A DNA stretch of 49,573 nt from Pseudomonas pharyngis (lineage in GTDB: Bacteria; Pseudomonadota; Gammaproteobacteria; Pseudomonadales; Pseudomonadaceae), in contig NZ_BQID01000025.1 of the NCBI RefSeq assembly GCF_021602345.1, positions 1 to 49,573 on the forward strand, given 5' to 3'. This document shows positions 42,230-49,573 of this stretch, one piece after another. Under the pieces are notes generated by a model. That model saw nothing but the letters and a program-made list of their open reading frames with translations. It did no database searches and had not been told where the DNA came from. The translations under genes were made by a program, and so were the position numbers. Within the stretch, counting starts at the first letter, position 1; every line of letters begins with the position of its first letter.

Positions 42230-43324
42230 TTAAGGCTTGTGTGCCCGGGACAGGAATTCGTGCGATTGCATCTCCAGCAGACGGCTGAGGGTACGCTGGA
42301 ACTCGAACGTCAGACGCCCGCCGGTGTACAGGTCTTTCAACTCGACTTCGGCAGAAATGATCAGTTTGACGTTACGGTCGTAGAACTCGTCGACCATGTT
42401 GATAAAGCGTCGGGCGATGTCGTCGGTGGTGACGCTCATCTGCTCCACGCCACTGAGCAGCACGGCGTGGAAAATCTTGCCCAGTTCGATGTAATCGTTC
42501 TGGCTGCGCGGACCGTCGCACAGTTCGCGGAAGTCGAACCAGGCCACGTCGTCGCAAGTGCGCAGGGCCCGGATTTCGCGGTTCTCGATGATCAACACAT
42601 CGTTTTCCACCGCCGCCGTGCATTCCGGCGTCAGCGCGCGGAAGCTCTTGCGCAGGCTTTCATGAGCGGCTTCGTTGAGCGGGAAGTGGAACAGTTCCGC
42701 TTGTTCGAGGTGACGCAGACGGTAGTCGACGCCGCTGTCGACGTTGACGATTTCGGTGTTCTGCTTGATCAGCGCGATGGCCGGCAGGAAGCGCGCGCGT
42801 TGCAGGCCGTCCTTGTACAGGCCGTCCGGCACGATGTTCGAAGTGGCGACCAGGGTCACGCCGTTCTTGAACAGCTCTTCCATCAGCGTGCCGAGGATCA
42901 TGGCGTCGGTGATGTCGGAGACGAAGAATTCATCGAAGCAGATGACCCGCGATTCAGTCGCGAAGCGCTTGGCGATGATGGTCAGCGGGTTTTTCTCGCC
43001 GCCGAGGGTTTTCATCTCTTCGTGCACACGCTTCATGAAGCGGTGGAAGTGGGTACGGGTCTTTTCCTTGAATGGCAGCGCCTCGAAGAAGGTGTCCACC
43101 AGGTAAGTCTTGCCGCGACCCACGCCGCCCCAGAAATACAGACCCTTGACCGGCGTCTGATCCTTTTTGCCAAACAGCTTGCCCAGCAAACCCGGCTTGT
43201 TCTGCTCGGCCGCGATCAGATCGTCGTACAGGCGTTGCAGATGACGAACGGCAGTTTCCTGCGCGGCATCATGGAAGAAGTCCGGGCGTTTCAGATCAGC
43301 TTGATATCGTTCTAGGGGCGTCAT
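42230..43324 (-). CDS. zapE: Cell division protein ZapE (AFG1-like ATPase)
   Basis: A 364-residue P-loop ATPase. E. coli ZapE associates with the Z ring late in division and destabilises FtsZ polymers in vitro; mitochondrial AFG1 is the eukaryotic relative. Walker A is GGVGRGKT (66-73) and Walker B is ICFDEFF with Asp131-Glu132. Sensor-like LVATSNIVPDGLYKDGLQR and a C-terminal part with DDIARRFINMVDEFYDRNVK are intact. Length is normal. It lies downstream of trpS in the same direction, beyond a terminator. Confidence 0.96.
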   Translation of the reverse strand: MTPLERYQADLKRPDFFHDAAQETAVRHLQRLYDDLIAAEQNKPGLLGKLFGKKDQTPVKGLYFWGGVGRGKTYLVDTFFEALPFKEKTRTHFHRFMKRVHEEMKTLGGEKNPLTIIAKRFATESRVICFDEFFVSDITDAMILGTLMEELFKNGVTLVATSNIVPDGLYKDGLQRARFLPAIALIKQNTEIVNVDSGVDYRLRHLEQAELFHFPLNEAAHESLRKSFRALTPECTAAVENDVLIIENREIRALRTCDDVAWFDFRELCDGPRSQNDYIELGKIFHAVLLSGVEQMSVTTDDIARRFINMVDEFYDRNVKLIISAEVELKDLYTGGRLTFEFQRTLSRLLEMQSHEFLSRAHKP

Positions 43325-43340
43325 AATTCGTTAGCAAGGC

Positions 43341-43375
43341 AACAAAAACGGGCCGTCACTGTAGCGATGGCCCGT
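43341..43375 (-). terminator. Terminator after trpS
   Basis: On the minus strand, ACGGGCC (43369-43375) pairs with GGCCCGT (43348-43354) around a 14-nt loop and is followed by TTTTGTT. Confidence 0.8.
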
Positions 43376-43414
43376 GGGAATGGCAATCGGCCCTTGGTCG
43401 GGCCGAGCCGTTGA

Positions 43415-44770
43415 TTATTCCTGAACCGGTGTCAGAGCGATCCGCAAGGCCTCGACGGCCGCATCCCGCGCAGCCACGTCGGCGAACGCCGGGCTGTCGC
43501 CGACGCACTCGCCTTCCAGCCAGACACTGAAGCTCAGGTCTTCGCTACGTACATCCAGCGCCTGACCCGATTGCAGCTGCTTGGTCACCTGACCGGCGGT
43601 TTTACCGTCGGCGAAGTTACGCGACAGCAGCAATTGCTCGCCGTCGGCCGCCAGCAGACGGAAACGGAAGCTGCCGTCGTCTTCACGGAAGCTGACGAAA
43701 CGTGCGGCTTTCGCGGCTTTCTTCTTGGTGGTTGCGGCCACCTGAACCTGATTGACGAAGGAACGCAGGCCGACCGCTTCGCGCAGCTCGTTGAGGAACG
43801 GGGTCGCCACCGCACGGGCCTTTATGGCGCCGTGTTGCAGGATGTCTTCAAGGTCCGCCGGACGCTCGATCAACTGGTGATAACGCTCGCGGGACTCGCC
43901 CAGTTCGTTGTCGAGCAGCTGGAACAGACGGTTCTTCGCCTCGCCCCAACCCAGACCGCCCAGCAGCTCGCTGCGGAACTCGTCGGCCTGCGCTGGCGTG
44001 GAGAAAGCCTGGAACAGGGTGAACAGGTGCGAGTTGTCCGGATCCTTGGCTTCGCCCGGCGCGCGGGAGTCGGTAACGATGCGCGAGATCGCGTCCTTCA
44101 TTTCCTTGGCGCTGGAGAACAGCGGGATGGTGTTGTCGTAGCTCTTGGACATCTTGCGACCGTCCAGGCCCGGCAACGTGGCCACGCTTTCCTCGATCAG
44201 CGCTTCGGGCATGGTGAAGAACTCCTTGCCCTGGCCGAACAGGTGGTTGAAGCGCTGGCCGATATCACGGGCCATTTCCACGTGCTGAATCTGGTCGCGA
44301 CCGACCGGCACCTTGTGCGCGTTGAACATCAGAATGTCCGCCGCCATCAGCACCGGATAGCTGTACAAGCCCATGGTGATGCCGGCATCCGGGTCTTCGC
44401 CGGTCTCGACGTTCTTGTCCACCGAAGCCTTGTAAGCATGGGCGCGGTTGAGCAGGCCCTTGGCGGCGACGCAGGTCAGCAGCCAGGTCAGCTCGGGGAT
44501 TTCCGGGATGTCGGACTGACGATAGAAGGTCACGCGATCCACATCCAGGCCACCGGCCAGCCAAGTCGCGGCGATTTCCAGACGCGAGCGCTGGATGCGC
44601 AGCGGGTCATCGCACTTGATCAGGGCGTGATAGTCGGCCAGGAAGTAGAACGAATCGGCATGGCTGTCTCGGCTGGCGAGAATCGCCGGGCGGATGGCGC
44701 CGGCGTAGTTGCCCAGGTGCGGGGTGCCGGTGGTGGTAATGCCGGTGAGGATGCGGGTACGGTTCGTCAT
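43415..44770 (-). CDS. trpS: Tryptophanyl-tRNA synthetase with C-terminal extension
   Basis: A 451-residue class I synthetase that charges tRNA-Trp. ATG 44770 (MTNRTRILTG) is used, not the in-frame Met at 44794. The HIGH-type motif is TGTPHLGNYAGAI and the KMSKS motif is GRKMSKSYDN (206-210). Many bacterial TrpRS end near residue 335; here about 110 more residues follow a Lys/Ala linker (TTKKKAAKAARFVSF). The first part of this tail (FRFRLLAADGEQLLLSRNFA) looks like the small DUF1508/YegP fold. I recall the long form as usual in Pseudomonas. It follows the hydrolase gene by 24 nt. Confidence 0.96.
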   Translation of the reverse strand: MTNRTRILTGITTTGTPHLGNYAGAIRPAILASRDSHADSFYFLADYHALIKCDDPLRIQRSRLEIAATWLAGGLDVDRVTFYRQSDIPEIPELTWLLTCVAAKGLLNRAHAYKASVDKNVETGEDPDAGITMGLYSYPVLMAADILMFNAHKVPVGRDQIQHVEMARDIGQRFNHLFGQGKEFFTMPEALIEESVATLPGLDGRKMSKSYDNTIPLFSSAKEMKDAISRIVTDSRAPGEAKDPDNSHLFTLFQAFSTPAQADEFRSELLGGLGWGEAKNRLFQLLDNELGESRERYHQLIERPADLEDILQHGAIKARAVATPFLNELREAVGLRSFVNQVQVAATTKKKAAKAARFVSFREDDGSFRFRLLAADGEQLLLSRNFADGKTAGQVTKQLQSGQALDVRSEDLSFSVWLEGECVGDSPAFADVAARDAAVEALRIALTPVQE

Positions 44771-44794
44771 GGGTAATCGCTTGTCAGACTGCAA

Positions 44795-45424
44795 TCAATT
44801 CGAGAGACGCGGCAGGATCAGATCCTTGAGATCGGTCAGCTTGCCATGAAAAAAGTGTCCGCATTCTGCCACTTTCAGCAGCTCATGGGGGCGCTGGAGT
44901 TTTTCAGACCAGTCGTAGACCAGCTGCGGATCGATCACTTCGTCGGTTTCCGGCTGGATCACGGTCAGCTCGCCCTTCTGCGGCAGTTGATCCTGCTCGC
45001 CCAGGCGCATCACCGCCGGCGCGACCATGAACAGATGCTTGAGCTGAATGCCTTGGGCTTCGAGACGGCCGCCGAGACTTGCTGCAACAAATCCGCCGAA
45101 GGAGAAACCGAACAGGGTCAGCGGCAGATCCGGATGCTTTTCCAGCAACCAGGCGGCAGCGGCCTGGGCGTCATCGACTTCACCGGTGCCCATGTCATGG
45201 GAGCCTTCGCTGGCACCGACGCCGCGATAGTTGAAACGCAAGGTGATCAGGCCGGCGTCGCGTGCGGTGCGCTGCAGGGTCGAGACGACCTTGTTGAGCA
45301 TGGTGCCGCCCTGCACCGGGTTAGGATGGCAGATCAACGCGATGCCGCGCGGCTGCTCGTTGTCGAGGTACAGGCTCTCAAGTTGACCCACCGGGCCATC
45401 AATCACTACAGGGGTTTCACGCAT
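44795..45424 (-). CDS. Alpha/beta-hydrolase (dienelactone-hydrolase-like)
   Basis: A 209-residue cytoplasmic hydrolase of unknown substrate. The nucleophile elbow is GFSFGG, the acid lies near DEVIDPQLVYDW, and the catalytic His in ECGHFFHG. The oxyanion region is ICHPNPVQGGTM with LRFNYRGVGASEG, typical of the YsgA/KynB-like short hydrolases often found in proteobacteria. I start at ATG 45424 (MRETPVVIDGPVG); the ribosome site there is weak, and a longer frame to 45577 has no family features. It is divergent from zapG and probably co-transcribed with trpS. Confidence 0.88.
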   Translation of the reverse strand: MRETPVVIDGPVGQLESLYLDNEQPRGIALICHPNPVQGGTMLNKVVSTLQRTARDAGLITLRFNYRGVGASEGSHDMGTGEVDDAQAAAAWLLEKHPDLPLTLFGFSFGGFVAASLGGRLEAQGIQLKHLFMVAPAVMRLGEQDQLPQKGELTVIQPETDEVIDPQLVYDWSEKLQRPHELLKVAECGHFFHGKLTDLKDLILPRLSN

Positions 45425-45568
45425 CAGCAAGGAAGGAACTCCGTGACCTCGGATCGGGTCGACTCGTCTAGCAAATTGTCTGTGCCAGTCTATTGCGAGT
45501 GAATCGCGGTATACAGCGCAGGTTCGAGCCGTTAACGTAAAGCAAAGCCGTTTATAGAGGAAGGACTC

Positions 45569-46003
45569 GTGGAACACTCGCTCTTAGTTTGGTTGTTACC
45601 GACTCTTGCCCTGGTTGTGGGTGTCGCCATTGGTTTCCTGATCGCTCGCGTTGCGCCGAACGCTGCGCCCAGCCGCACGCAGCGTCAACTGGACGATATT
45701 CAGGAACGTTTCGACAGTTATCAGAATGAAGTGGTGACCCACTTCAACAGCACCGCCAATCTGGTCAAGAAACTGACCCAGAGCTATCAGGAAGTGCAGG
45801 ATCACCTCGCCGAGGGTGCCAACCGTCTGGCCCTGGATGAGCAGACTCGTCAGCGCCTGCTGGCCTCGCTGCATTCCGAAGCAGCACAGGCCCCACGGGA
45901 ACGCCTGACGCCACCACGGGATCAGGAACCACCGCGTGACTACGCGCCGAAGACCCCGAATTCGCCGGGCATGCTTGATGAGCATTACGGCCTGAAGAAG
46001 TAA
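45569..46003 (+). CDS. zapG: Envelope/division protein ZapG (YhcB, DUF1043)
   Basis: A 144-residue inner-membrane protein. GTG 45569 has GAGGAAGG just upstream. One N-terminal TM (LLPTLALVVGVAIGFLIARV) is followed by a coiled coil (about 35-95) with the family core QRQLDDIQERFDSYQNEVVT and HFNSTANLVKKLTQSYQEV. The rest is a disordered Pro-rich tail ending in HYGLKK. In E. coli YhcB links cell-envelope synthesis with division and rod shape; the exact role is debated. It is the last gene of the conserved core order that I recognise. Confidence 0.94.
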   Translation: MEHSLLVWLLPTLALVVGVAIGFLIARVAPNAAPSRTQRQLDDIQERFDSYQNEVVTHFNSTANLVKKLTQSYQEVQDHLAEGANRLALDEQTRQRLLASLHSEAAQAPRERLTPPRDQEPPRDYAPKTPNSPGMLDEHYGLKK

Positions 46004-46020
46004 TCAGCCTTCGCGCCAAC

Positions 46021-46058
46021 AAAAAGCCCCCGGACAATCACTTGTCCGGGGGCTTTTT
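46021..46058. terminator. Bidirectional terminator between zapG and the OmpA-type gene
   Basis: Stem GCCCCCGGACAA (46026-46037) / TTGTCCGGGGGC (46042-46053) with a 4-nt loop, AAAAA before and TTTTTT after. Confidence 0.93.
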
Positions 46059-46070
46059 TGTAGCTGACGG

Positions 46071-46802
46071 TTACGGGTACTGCTGAACCGTGCCCGGTTG
46101 TTGCTGACCACCGTACTGCTGGCCCGGGATCGCCTTGAGGTTGACCTCGACACGGCGGTTCTGCGCCCGGCCATTGACGTCACCGTTGCTGGCGATCGGA
46201 TTATCCGGACCGGCACCGCGGGCGCTCAGGTTGGCACCGCTGACGCCTTGCGAGGTCAGGTAGGTCGCCACGCTTTGCGCACGACGCTGGGACAGGTCCA
46301 TGTTGTGCTGGCGGCTGCCGGTGCTGTCGGTGTAGCCGACGATTTCGATCTGATTCTGGTTGAACTCCTTCAGGGAGTTGGCGAGGTTGTTCAGCGGTTG
46401 ATAGAAGCTGGAAGCAATGTTCGCCGAATCGGTGGCGAAGGTGATGTTGCCCGGCATGATCAGCTTGATCTGGTCACCCTGACGCTGCACTTCAACCCCG
46501 GTGTTGGCCATGCTGGCGCGCAGTTTTTTCTCCTGCTGGTCGGCGTAGTAGCCGTAACCGGCGGCCGAGGCACCGACCACGGCCGCGCCAATCAGCGCAC
46601 CCTTGCCGCGGTTGTTGTGGTCGATGGCGGCACCGGCCAGCGCGCCGGCCAAAGCACCGAGGCCACCGTATTTGGCGGTTTTGCTCATGCCCTGGGAGCC
46701 ACCGTCGGCCTGACCCTGATTGTCATACGGGTTGGGCGAGGCGCAGCCGGACAAAACGGCCACGGCAGTAGCGACAATAATCAAACGACGCGTGGTGAAC
46801 AT
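46071..46802 (-). CDS. OmpA-family lipoprotein with glycine zipper (YiaD-like)
   Basis: A 243-residue outer-membrane lipoprotein. The signal peptide ends in lipobox VLSGC (Cys20). A glycine-zipper segment (YGGLGALAGALAGAAID and GKGALIGAAVVGASAAGYGY, about 45-85) may insert in or line a membrane. The C-terminal OmpA-like peptidoglycan-binding domain (about 115-230) has VGYTDSTGSRQHNMDLSQRR and the Asp/Arg pair in NRRVEVNL. The extreme end is Gln/Gly/Pro-rich. It lies 114 nt after the metallo-hydrolase gene and shares its direction. Confidence 0.95.
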   Translation of the reverse strand: MFTTRRLIIVATAVAVLSGCASPNPYDNQGQADGGSQGMSKTAKYGGLGALAGALAGAAIDHNNRGKGALIGAAVVGASAAGYGYYADQQEKKLRASMANTGVEVQRQGDQIKLIMPGNITFATDSANIASSFYQPLNNLANSLKEFNQNQIEIVGYTDSTGSRQHNMDLSQRRAQSVATYLTSQGVSGANLSARGAGPDNPIASNGDVNGRAQNRRVEVNLKAIPGQQYGGQQQPGTVQQYP

Positions 46803-46916
46803 GGAGTGCTCCTACATTTTGCATTCTGTGGTGCAGCGGACATTGGCAACTGGCCCGTGCGGGCGTTGGATCATGACAATGCACAAAAATTCCAATGGGC
46901 ACCCGTGACAAAATGT

Positions 46917-47561
46917 TTAGGCACGCACAAATGGATTCTCGCGCATTTCATCCCCCAGACGCGTATCCGGACCATGCCCGGCCACAACAGTCGCGTCTTC
47001 ATCCAGGGTGTACAGCCGCTGCTTGATCGATCGCACGATGGTCGCCTGATCGCCGCCCCACAAATCCGTGCGCCCTACTCCGCGACGAAACAACGTGTCG
47101 CCGGCTATCAACAGCTTAGCCTCGGAAAACCAGAAGCTCATGGAACCTGGCGTATGCCCCGGCGTGTGCAGTGCCACGCCGCAACCGCAGGCCAGTTCTT
47201 CGTCGTCGCTCAACCAGCGATCTGGCGACGGCACGGGCACATACGGCACACCGAACATCTGGCATTGCATTTCCAGGTTGTCCCACAGGAATTGATCTTC
47301 CTTGTGCAGGTGCAGAGTCGCGCCGGTTTTTTCCTTCATCTGCCCGGAAGCGAGAAAGTGATCCAGATGCGCGTGGGTGTGAATGATGCTGACGACTTTC
47401 AGGCCCAGCGCATCGAGGCGCGCCATGATCAGATCAGGGTTGCCGCCGGGGTCGACGACGATGGCTTTCTTGGTCAACGGGTCGCCAATGATGGTGCAGT
47501 TGCACTGCAAAGGGCCGACAGGGAAGGTTTCGCGGATGAGAGAAGGCGTTACAACTGACAT
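46917..47561 (-). CDS. Metallo-beta-lactamase-fold hydrolase (GloC/YcbL-like)
   Basis: A 214-residue two-metal hydrolase. Metal motif HxHxDH is His63-Ala-His65-Leu-Asp67-His68 (IIHTHAHLDHFLASG). The third His lies in LHTPGHTPGSMSFW, the bridging Asp in LIAGDTLFRRGVGRTDL, and the last His in VVAGHGPDTRLGDE. The short length without a C-terminal substrate domain matches type II glyoxalase II (GloC/YcbL), which hydrolyses S-lactoylglutathione. Other thioester substrates are possible. Confidence 0.92.
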   Translation of the reverse strand: MSVVTPSLIRETFPVGPLQCNCTIIGDPLTKKAIVVDPGGNPDLIMARLDALGLKVVSIIHTHAHLDHFLASGQMKEKTGATLHLHKEDQFLWDNLEMQCQMFGVPYVPVPSPDRWLSDDEELACGCGVALHTPGHTPGSMSFWFSEAKLLIAGDTLFRRGVGRTDLWGGDQATIVRSIKQRLYTLDEDATVVAGHGPDTRLGDEMRENPFVRA

Positions 47562-47640
47562 GAAAATCCTCGACAGACGGCGGACAGCATTTTTTCAGGA
47601 TTCTACTGCACGCGCCGATACAGAGTGCCAGGCCAGTAAT

Positions 47641-47760
47641 TTGACGCCACTAATCAGAAATAGTGGCCCTATGATGTCAAATGTATAAATTCTGGTGCAA
47701 AATCGCGTTTTTTTGTAGCGGCCGCATTCAGGAAGGGTCGCATAGCTCTCAGGAAATCCT
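47641..47760 (+). promoter_or_regulatory. Upstream region of the M10 protease with a palindrome
   Basis: A perfect inverted repeat GCCACTA-N8-TAGTGGC (47646-47667) directly follows TTGACG (47641-47646) and is followed by TATGAT (47671-47676). If these are -35 and -10, the spacer is 24 nt, too long for a normal promoter, so the palindrome may be an operator or the true promoter lies elsewhere. TATAAA occurs at 47684-47689. A ribosome site AGGA lies about 8 nt before the start. Confidence 0.4.
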
Positions 47761-49573
47761 ATGCCAACGCCCAAGACGTATTCGATCAGTTTGCCCTCCA
47801 CGCTGACAGGCAATGCCCTCGTCGACAGCCTCATCTCCGGCACCTATTGGCTGGGAGCCAACTGGAGTCCGACTGGGCCGACCAACCTGAGCTATAGCTT
47901 CATGGCACCGGTCACTTCGTATTTCGTGACCGATTACAGCCCCGACAACGAATACAACGCACTGTATGAGCTCACGGCCGGGCAAAAAACCGCAATCACC
48001 AGCGCGCTGGGCGCCTGGAGTGCCGTCGCCAACCTCAACTTCACGCTGACCACCGACACCCTTTTCAACGTCGGTGACATGCGTTTTGGCGGCTATCGCT
48101 TGATGGACGACAAGACCGCTGCGTGGGCTTACTTCCCGGCCAATACGCCAGTCGCCGGCGATGTCTGGATCGGTCCGCAGACCAATGATCCGAACCCGGG
48201 CAAAGGCACCTACGACTACATGACGTTCGTGCATGAAATCGGCCATGCGCTGGGACTCAAGCACCCGTTCGACGCCAGCTCGACCAACAAGACCCTGCTC
48301 GACCCGACGCTCGATGATGTTCACTTCACGGTGATGAGCTACAACAGCAATTATTCCTACCAGCCAACCACGCCAATGGTGCTGGACATCATCGCGATCC
48401 AGAGCCTGTATGGCGCCAACATGGCGTGGCAGGCCGGTGACACTGTTTACAAGTGGGCAGCCAACCAGTCGATTTTCGAGACCATCTGGGATGGCGGCGG
48501 CAACGACACCATCGATGGCAGCAACCAGCTCGCGGCCGTCAGTATCAACCTCAATGAAGGCGCTTACAGCCAGATCGGCAAGGCGTTCATCGATTACAAC
48601 AACCAGACCGCGATTAATGACGGGCTGGCGATTGCCTACGGGGCCAAGATCGAGAACGCCATCGGTTCTGCGTTCAACGACATCCTCACCGGTAACGCAC
48701 TGAACAACACGCTTGATGGCGGCGCAGGTGCCGACACCATGTCCGGTGGCGACGGCGTCGACACCTACTACGTCGACAACGTCGGCGATGTAGTAATCGA
48801 AACCGATGCCTCGCTGACCGCCCTTGACCGCGTATTCGCGTCCATCGATTACACCCTCGGCAACAACGTCGAAAACCTGATCCTGACCGGCACCGGCAAC
48901 CTCAACGGTACCGGCAACTCGGTCAATAACCGCATCACCGGTAACGATGGCAATAACATCCTTGATGGCAGCACAGGCGCTGACACATTGATTGGCGGAC
49001 TCGGCAACGACACCTATATCGTCGACAACGTCGGCGACACCATCGTCGAAACCAGCACCCTGGCCGGCGAGATCGACAGTGTCTGGTCGTCGGTCGACTT
49101 CACCTTGAGCGCCAACATAGAAGTCCTCTCGCTTTCCGGTACCGCCAATCTCAACGGCACCGGCAACAGCGGCGTTAACTACATCAATGGTAATTCGGGC
49201 AACAACATCCTCGATGGTGGCGCGGGTGCCGACGTCCTGAATGGCGGCTTGGGCAATGACACTTATATCGTCGACAACATCGGCGACACGGTGACTGAAA
49301 GCAGCACGCTGGCCAGCGAAATCGACACCGTGCGCGCGTCGGTGGACTGGACTCTGGGCGCCAACCTGGAAAACCTCGTGCTTACCGGCGATGCGATCAA
49401 CGGCACCGGTAACGCGCTGGACAACACGCTGACCGGTAACGCTGCAGCCAACACCCTCAATGGCGGCGCAGGTGCCGACACCATGATCGGCGGTGATGGC
49501 GTCGACACCTACTACGTCGACGACGTCGGCGATGTAGTGATCGAAACCGATGCCTCGCTGACCGCACTCGACC
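47761..49573 (+). CDS. Serralysin-like M10 metalloprotease with RTX-type repeats (5' part, runs off window)
   Basis: An open frame of at least 604 codons with no stop before the window edge. ATG 47761 begins MPTPKTYSISLPST. The zinc motif His158-Glu159-IGHALGLKHP (third His 168) and the Met-turn V-Met192-SY place it in family M10B. The M10 catalytic part is followed by a WDGGGNDTIDGS calcium-binding turn, and then by repeats of about 83 residues from about 320 on, each with GAGADxxxGGxGxDTYxVDNVGD. There is no Sec signal, and type I secretion via a C-terminal signal outside the window is expected. Serralysins such as AprA have about 480 residues; this one is longer. No secretion genes are in view. 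Confidence 0.92.
   Translation, partial: MPTPKTYSISLPSTLTGNALVDSLISGTYWLGANWSPTGPTNLSYSFMAPVTSYFVTDYSPDNEYNALYELTAGQKTAITSALGAWSAVANLNFTLTTDTLFNVGDMRFGGYRLMDDKTAAWAYFPANTPVAGDVWIGPQTNDPNPGKGTYDYMTFVHEIGHALGLKHPFDASSTNKTLLDPTLDDVHFTVMSYNSNYSYQPTTPMVLDIIAIQSLYGANMAWQAGDTVYKWAANQSIFETIWDGGGNDTIDGSNQLAAVSINLNEGAYSQIGKAFIDYNNQTAINDGLAIAYGAKIENAIGSAFNDILTGNALNNTLDGGAGADTMSGGDGVDTYYVDNVGDVVIETDASLTALDRVFASIDYTLGNNVENLILTGTGNLNGTGNSVNNRITGNDGNNILDGSTGADTLIGGLGNDTYIVDNVGDTIVETSTLAGEIDSVWSSVDFTLSANIEVLSLSGTANLNGTGNSGVNYINGNSGNNILDGGAGADVLNGGLGNDTYIVDNIGDTVTESSTLASEIDTVRASVDWTLGANLENLVLTGDAINGTGNALDNTLTGNAAANTLNGGAGADTMIGGDGVDTYYVDDVGDVVIETDASLTALD
48718..49573 (+). repeat. Tandem 246-249-bp coding repeats in the M10 protease
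   Basis: Four units are seen, with the matching Gly codon of the GAD motif at 48727, 48976, 49225 and 49471, giving periods of 249, 249 and 246 bp. Each unit carries two overlapping GGxGxD calcium turns, a TYxVDNVGD strand, and a VENLxLTG...LNGTGN stretch. The first 112 bp of units 1 and 4 differ at only 9 positions, while units 2 and 3 are more diverged. The array continues past the edge. Confidence 0.9.

Overview
This is a chromosomal segment of a Pseudomonas of the P. fluorescens group. The evidence is the high GC content with GC-rich third positions, the gene order around the division/cell-wall (dcw) cluster, a type A RNase P RNA, protein lengths that match P. aeruginosa homologues as recalled, and REP-like palindromes typical of this genus. 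I had no database access; family assignments rest on motifs, lengths and gene order.

Left part (1-10320, accessory). A likely repeated intergenic element precedes a four-gene plus-strand operon: RND efflux adaptor, single RND pump, OmpR-type regulator and histidine kinase. After a twin-hairpin repeat come a small exported protein of unknown function, an OprD-family porin, and a membrane diguanylate cyclase that converges on the dcw cluster.

Central part (10326-28300, minus strand). The full dcw cluster is transcribed in the order mraZ, rsmH, ftsL, ftsI, murE, murF, mraY, murD, ftsW, murG, murC, ddlB, ftsQ, ftsA, ftsZ, lpxC. From mraZ to ddlB every junction except murD-mraY overlaps by 1 to 11 nt, so translation is probably coupled. 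A promoter with three MraZ-type repeats sits upstream of mraZ, and a terminator follows lpxC. The cluster makes UDP-MurNAc-pentapeptide, lipid I and II, the septal synthase FtsW/FtsI, the FtsZ ring, and LpxC, the committed step of lipid A synthesis.

Right core (28599-46003). In order: rnpB; rsmI; the divergent envelope operon lpoA-yraN-gmhA-dolP; sspB/sspA; the cytochrome bc1 operon petA-petB-petC; rplM-rpsI; an aldo/keto reductase, an LCAD-like acyl-CoA dehydrogenase and a GlxA-like AraC regulator; zapE; trpS with a C-terminal extension; an alpha/beta hydrolase; and zapG. As I recall P. aeruginosa, this order is conserved there.

Right edge (46025-49573, probably accessory). An OmpA-type lipoprotein and a metallo-beta-lactamase-fold hydrolase are followed by the 5' part of a serralysin-like M10 metalloprotease with about 83-residue calcium-binding repeats. 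It runs off the window.

I see no tRNA, 5S/16S/23S rRNA, insertion sequence, prophage or CRISPR array. Most of the window is ordinary conserved core. The least explained items are the M10 protease with its recombining repeats, the small exported protein, the nested hairpin after petC, and several promoter palindromes.
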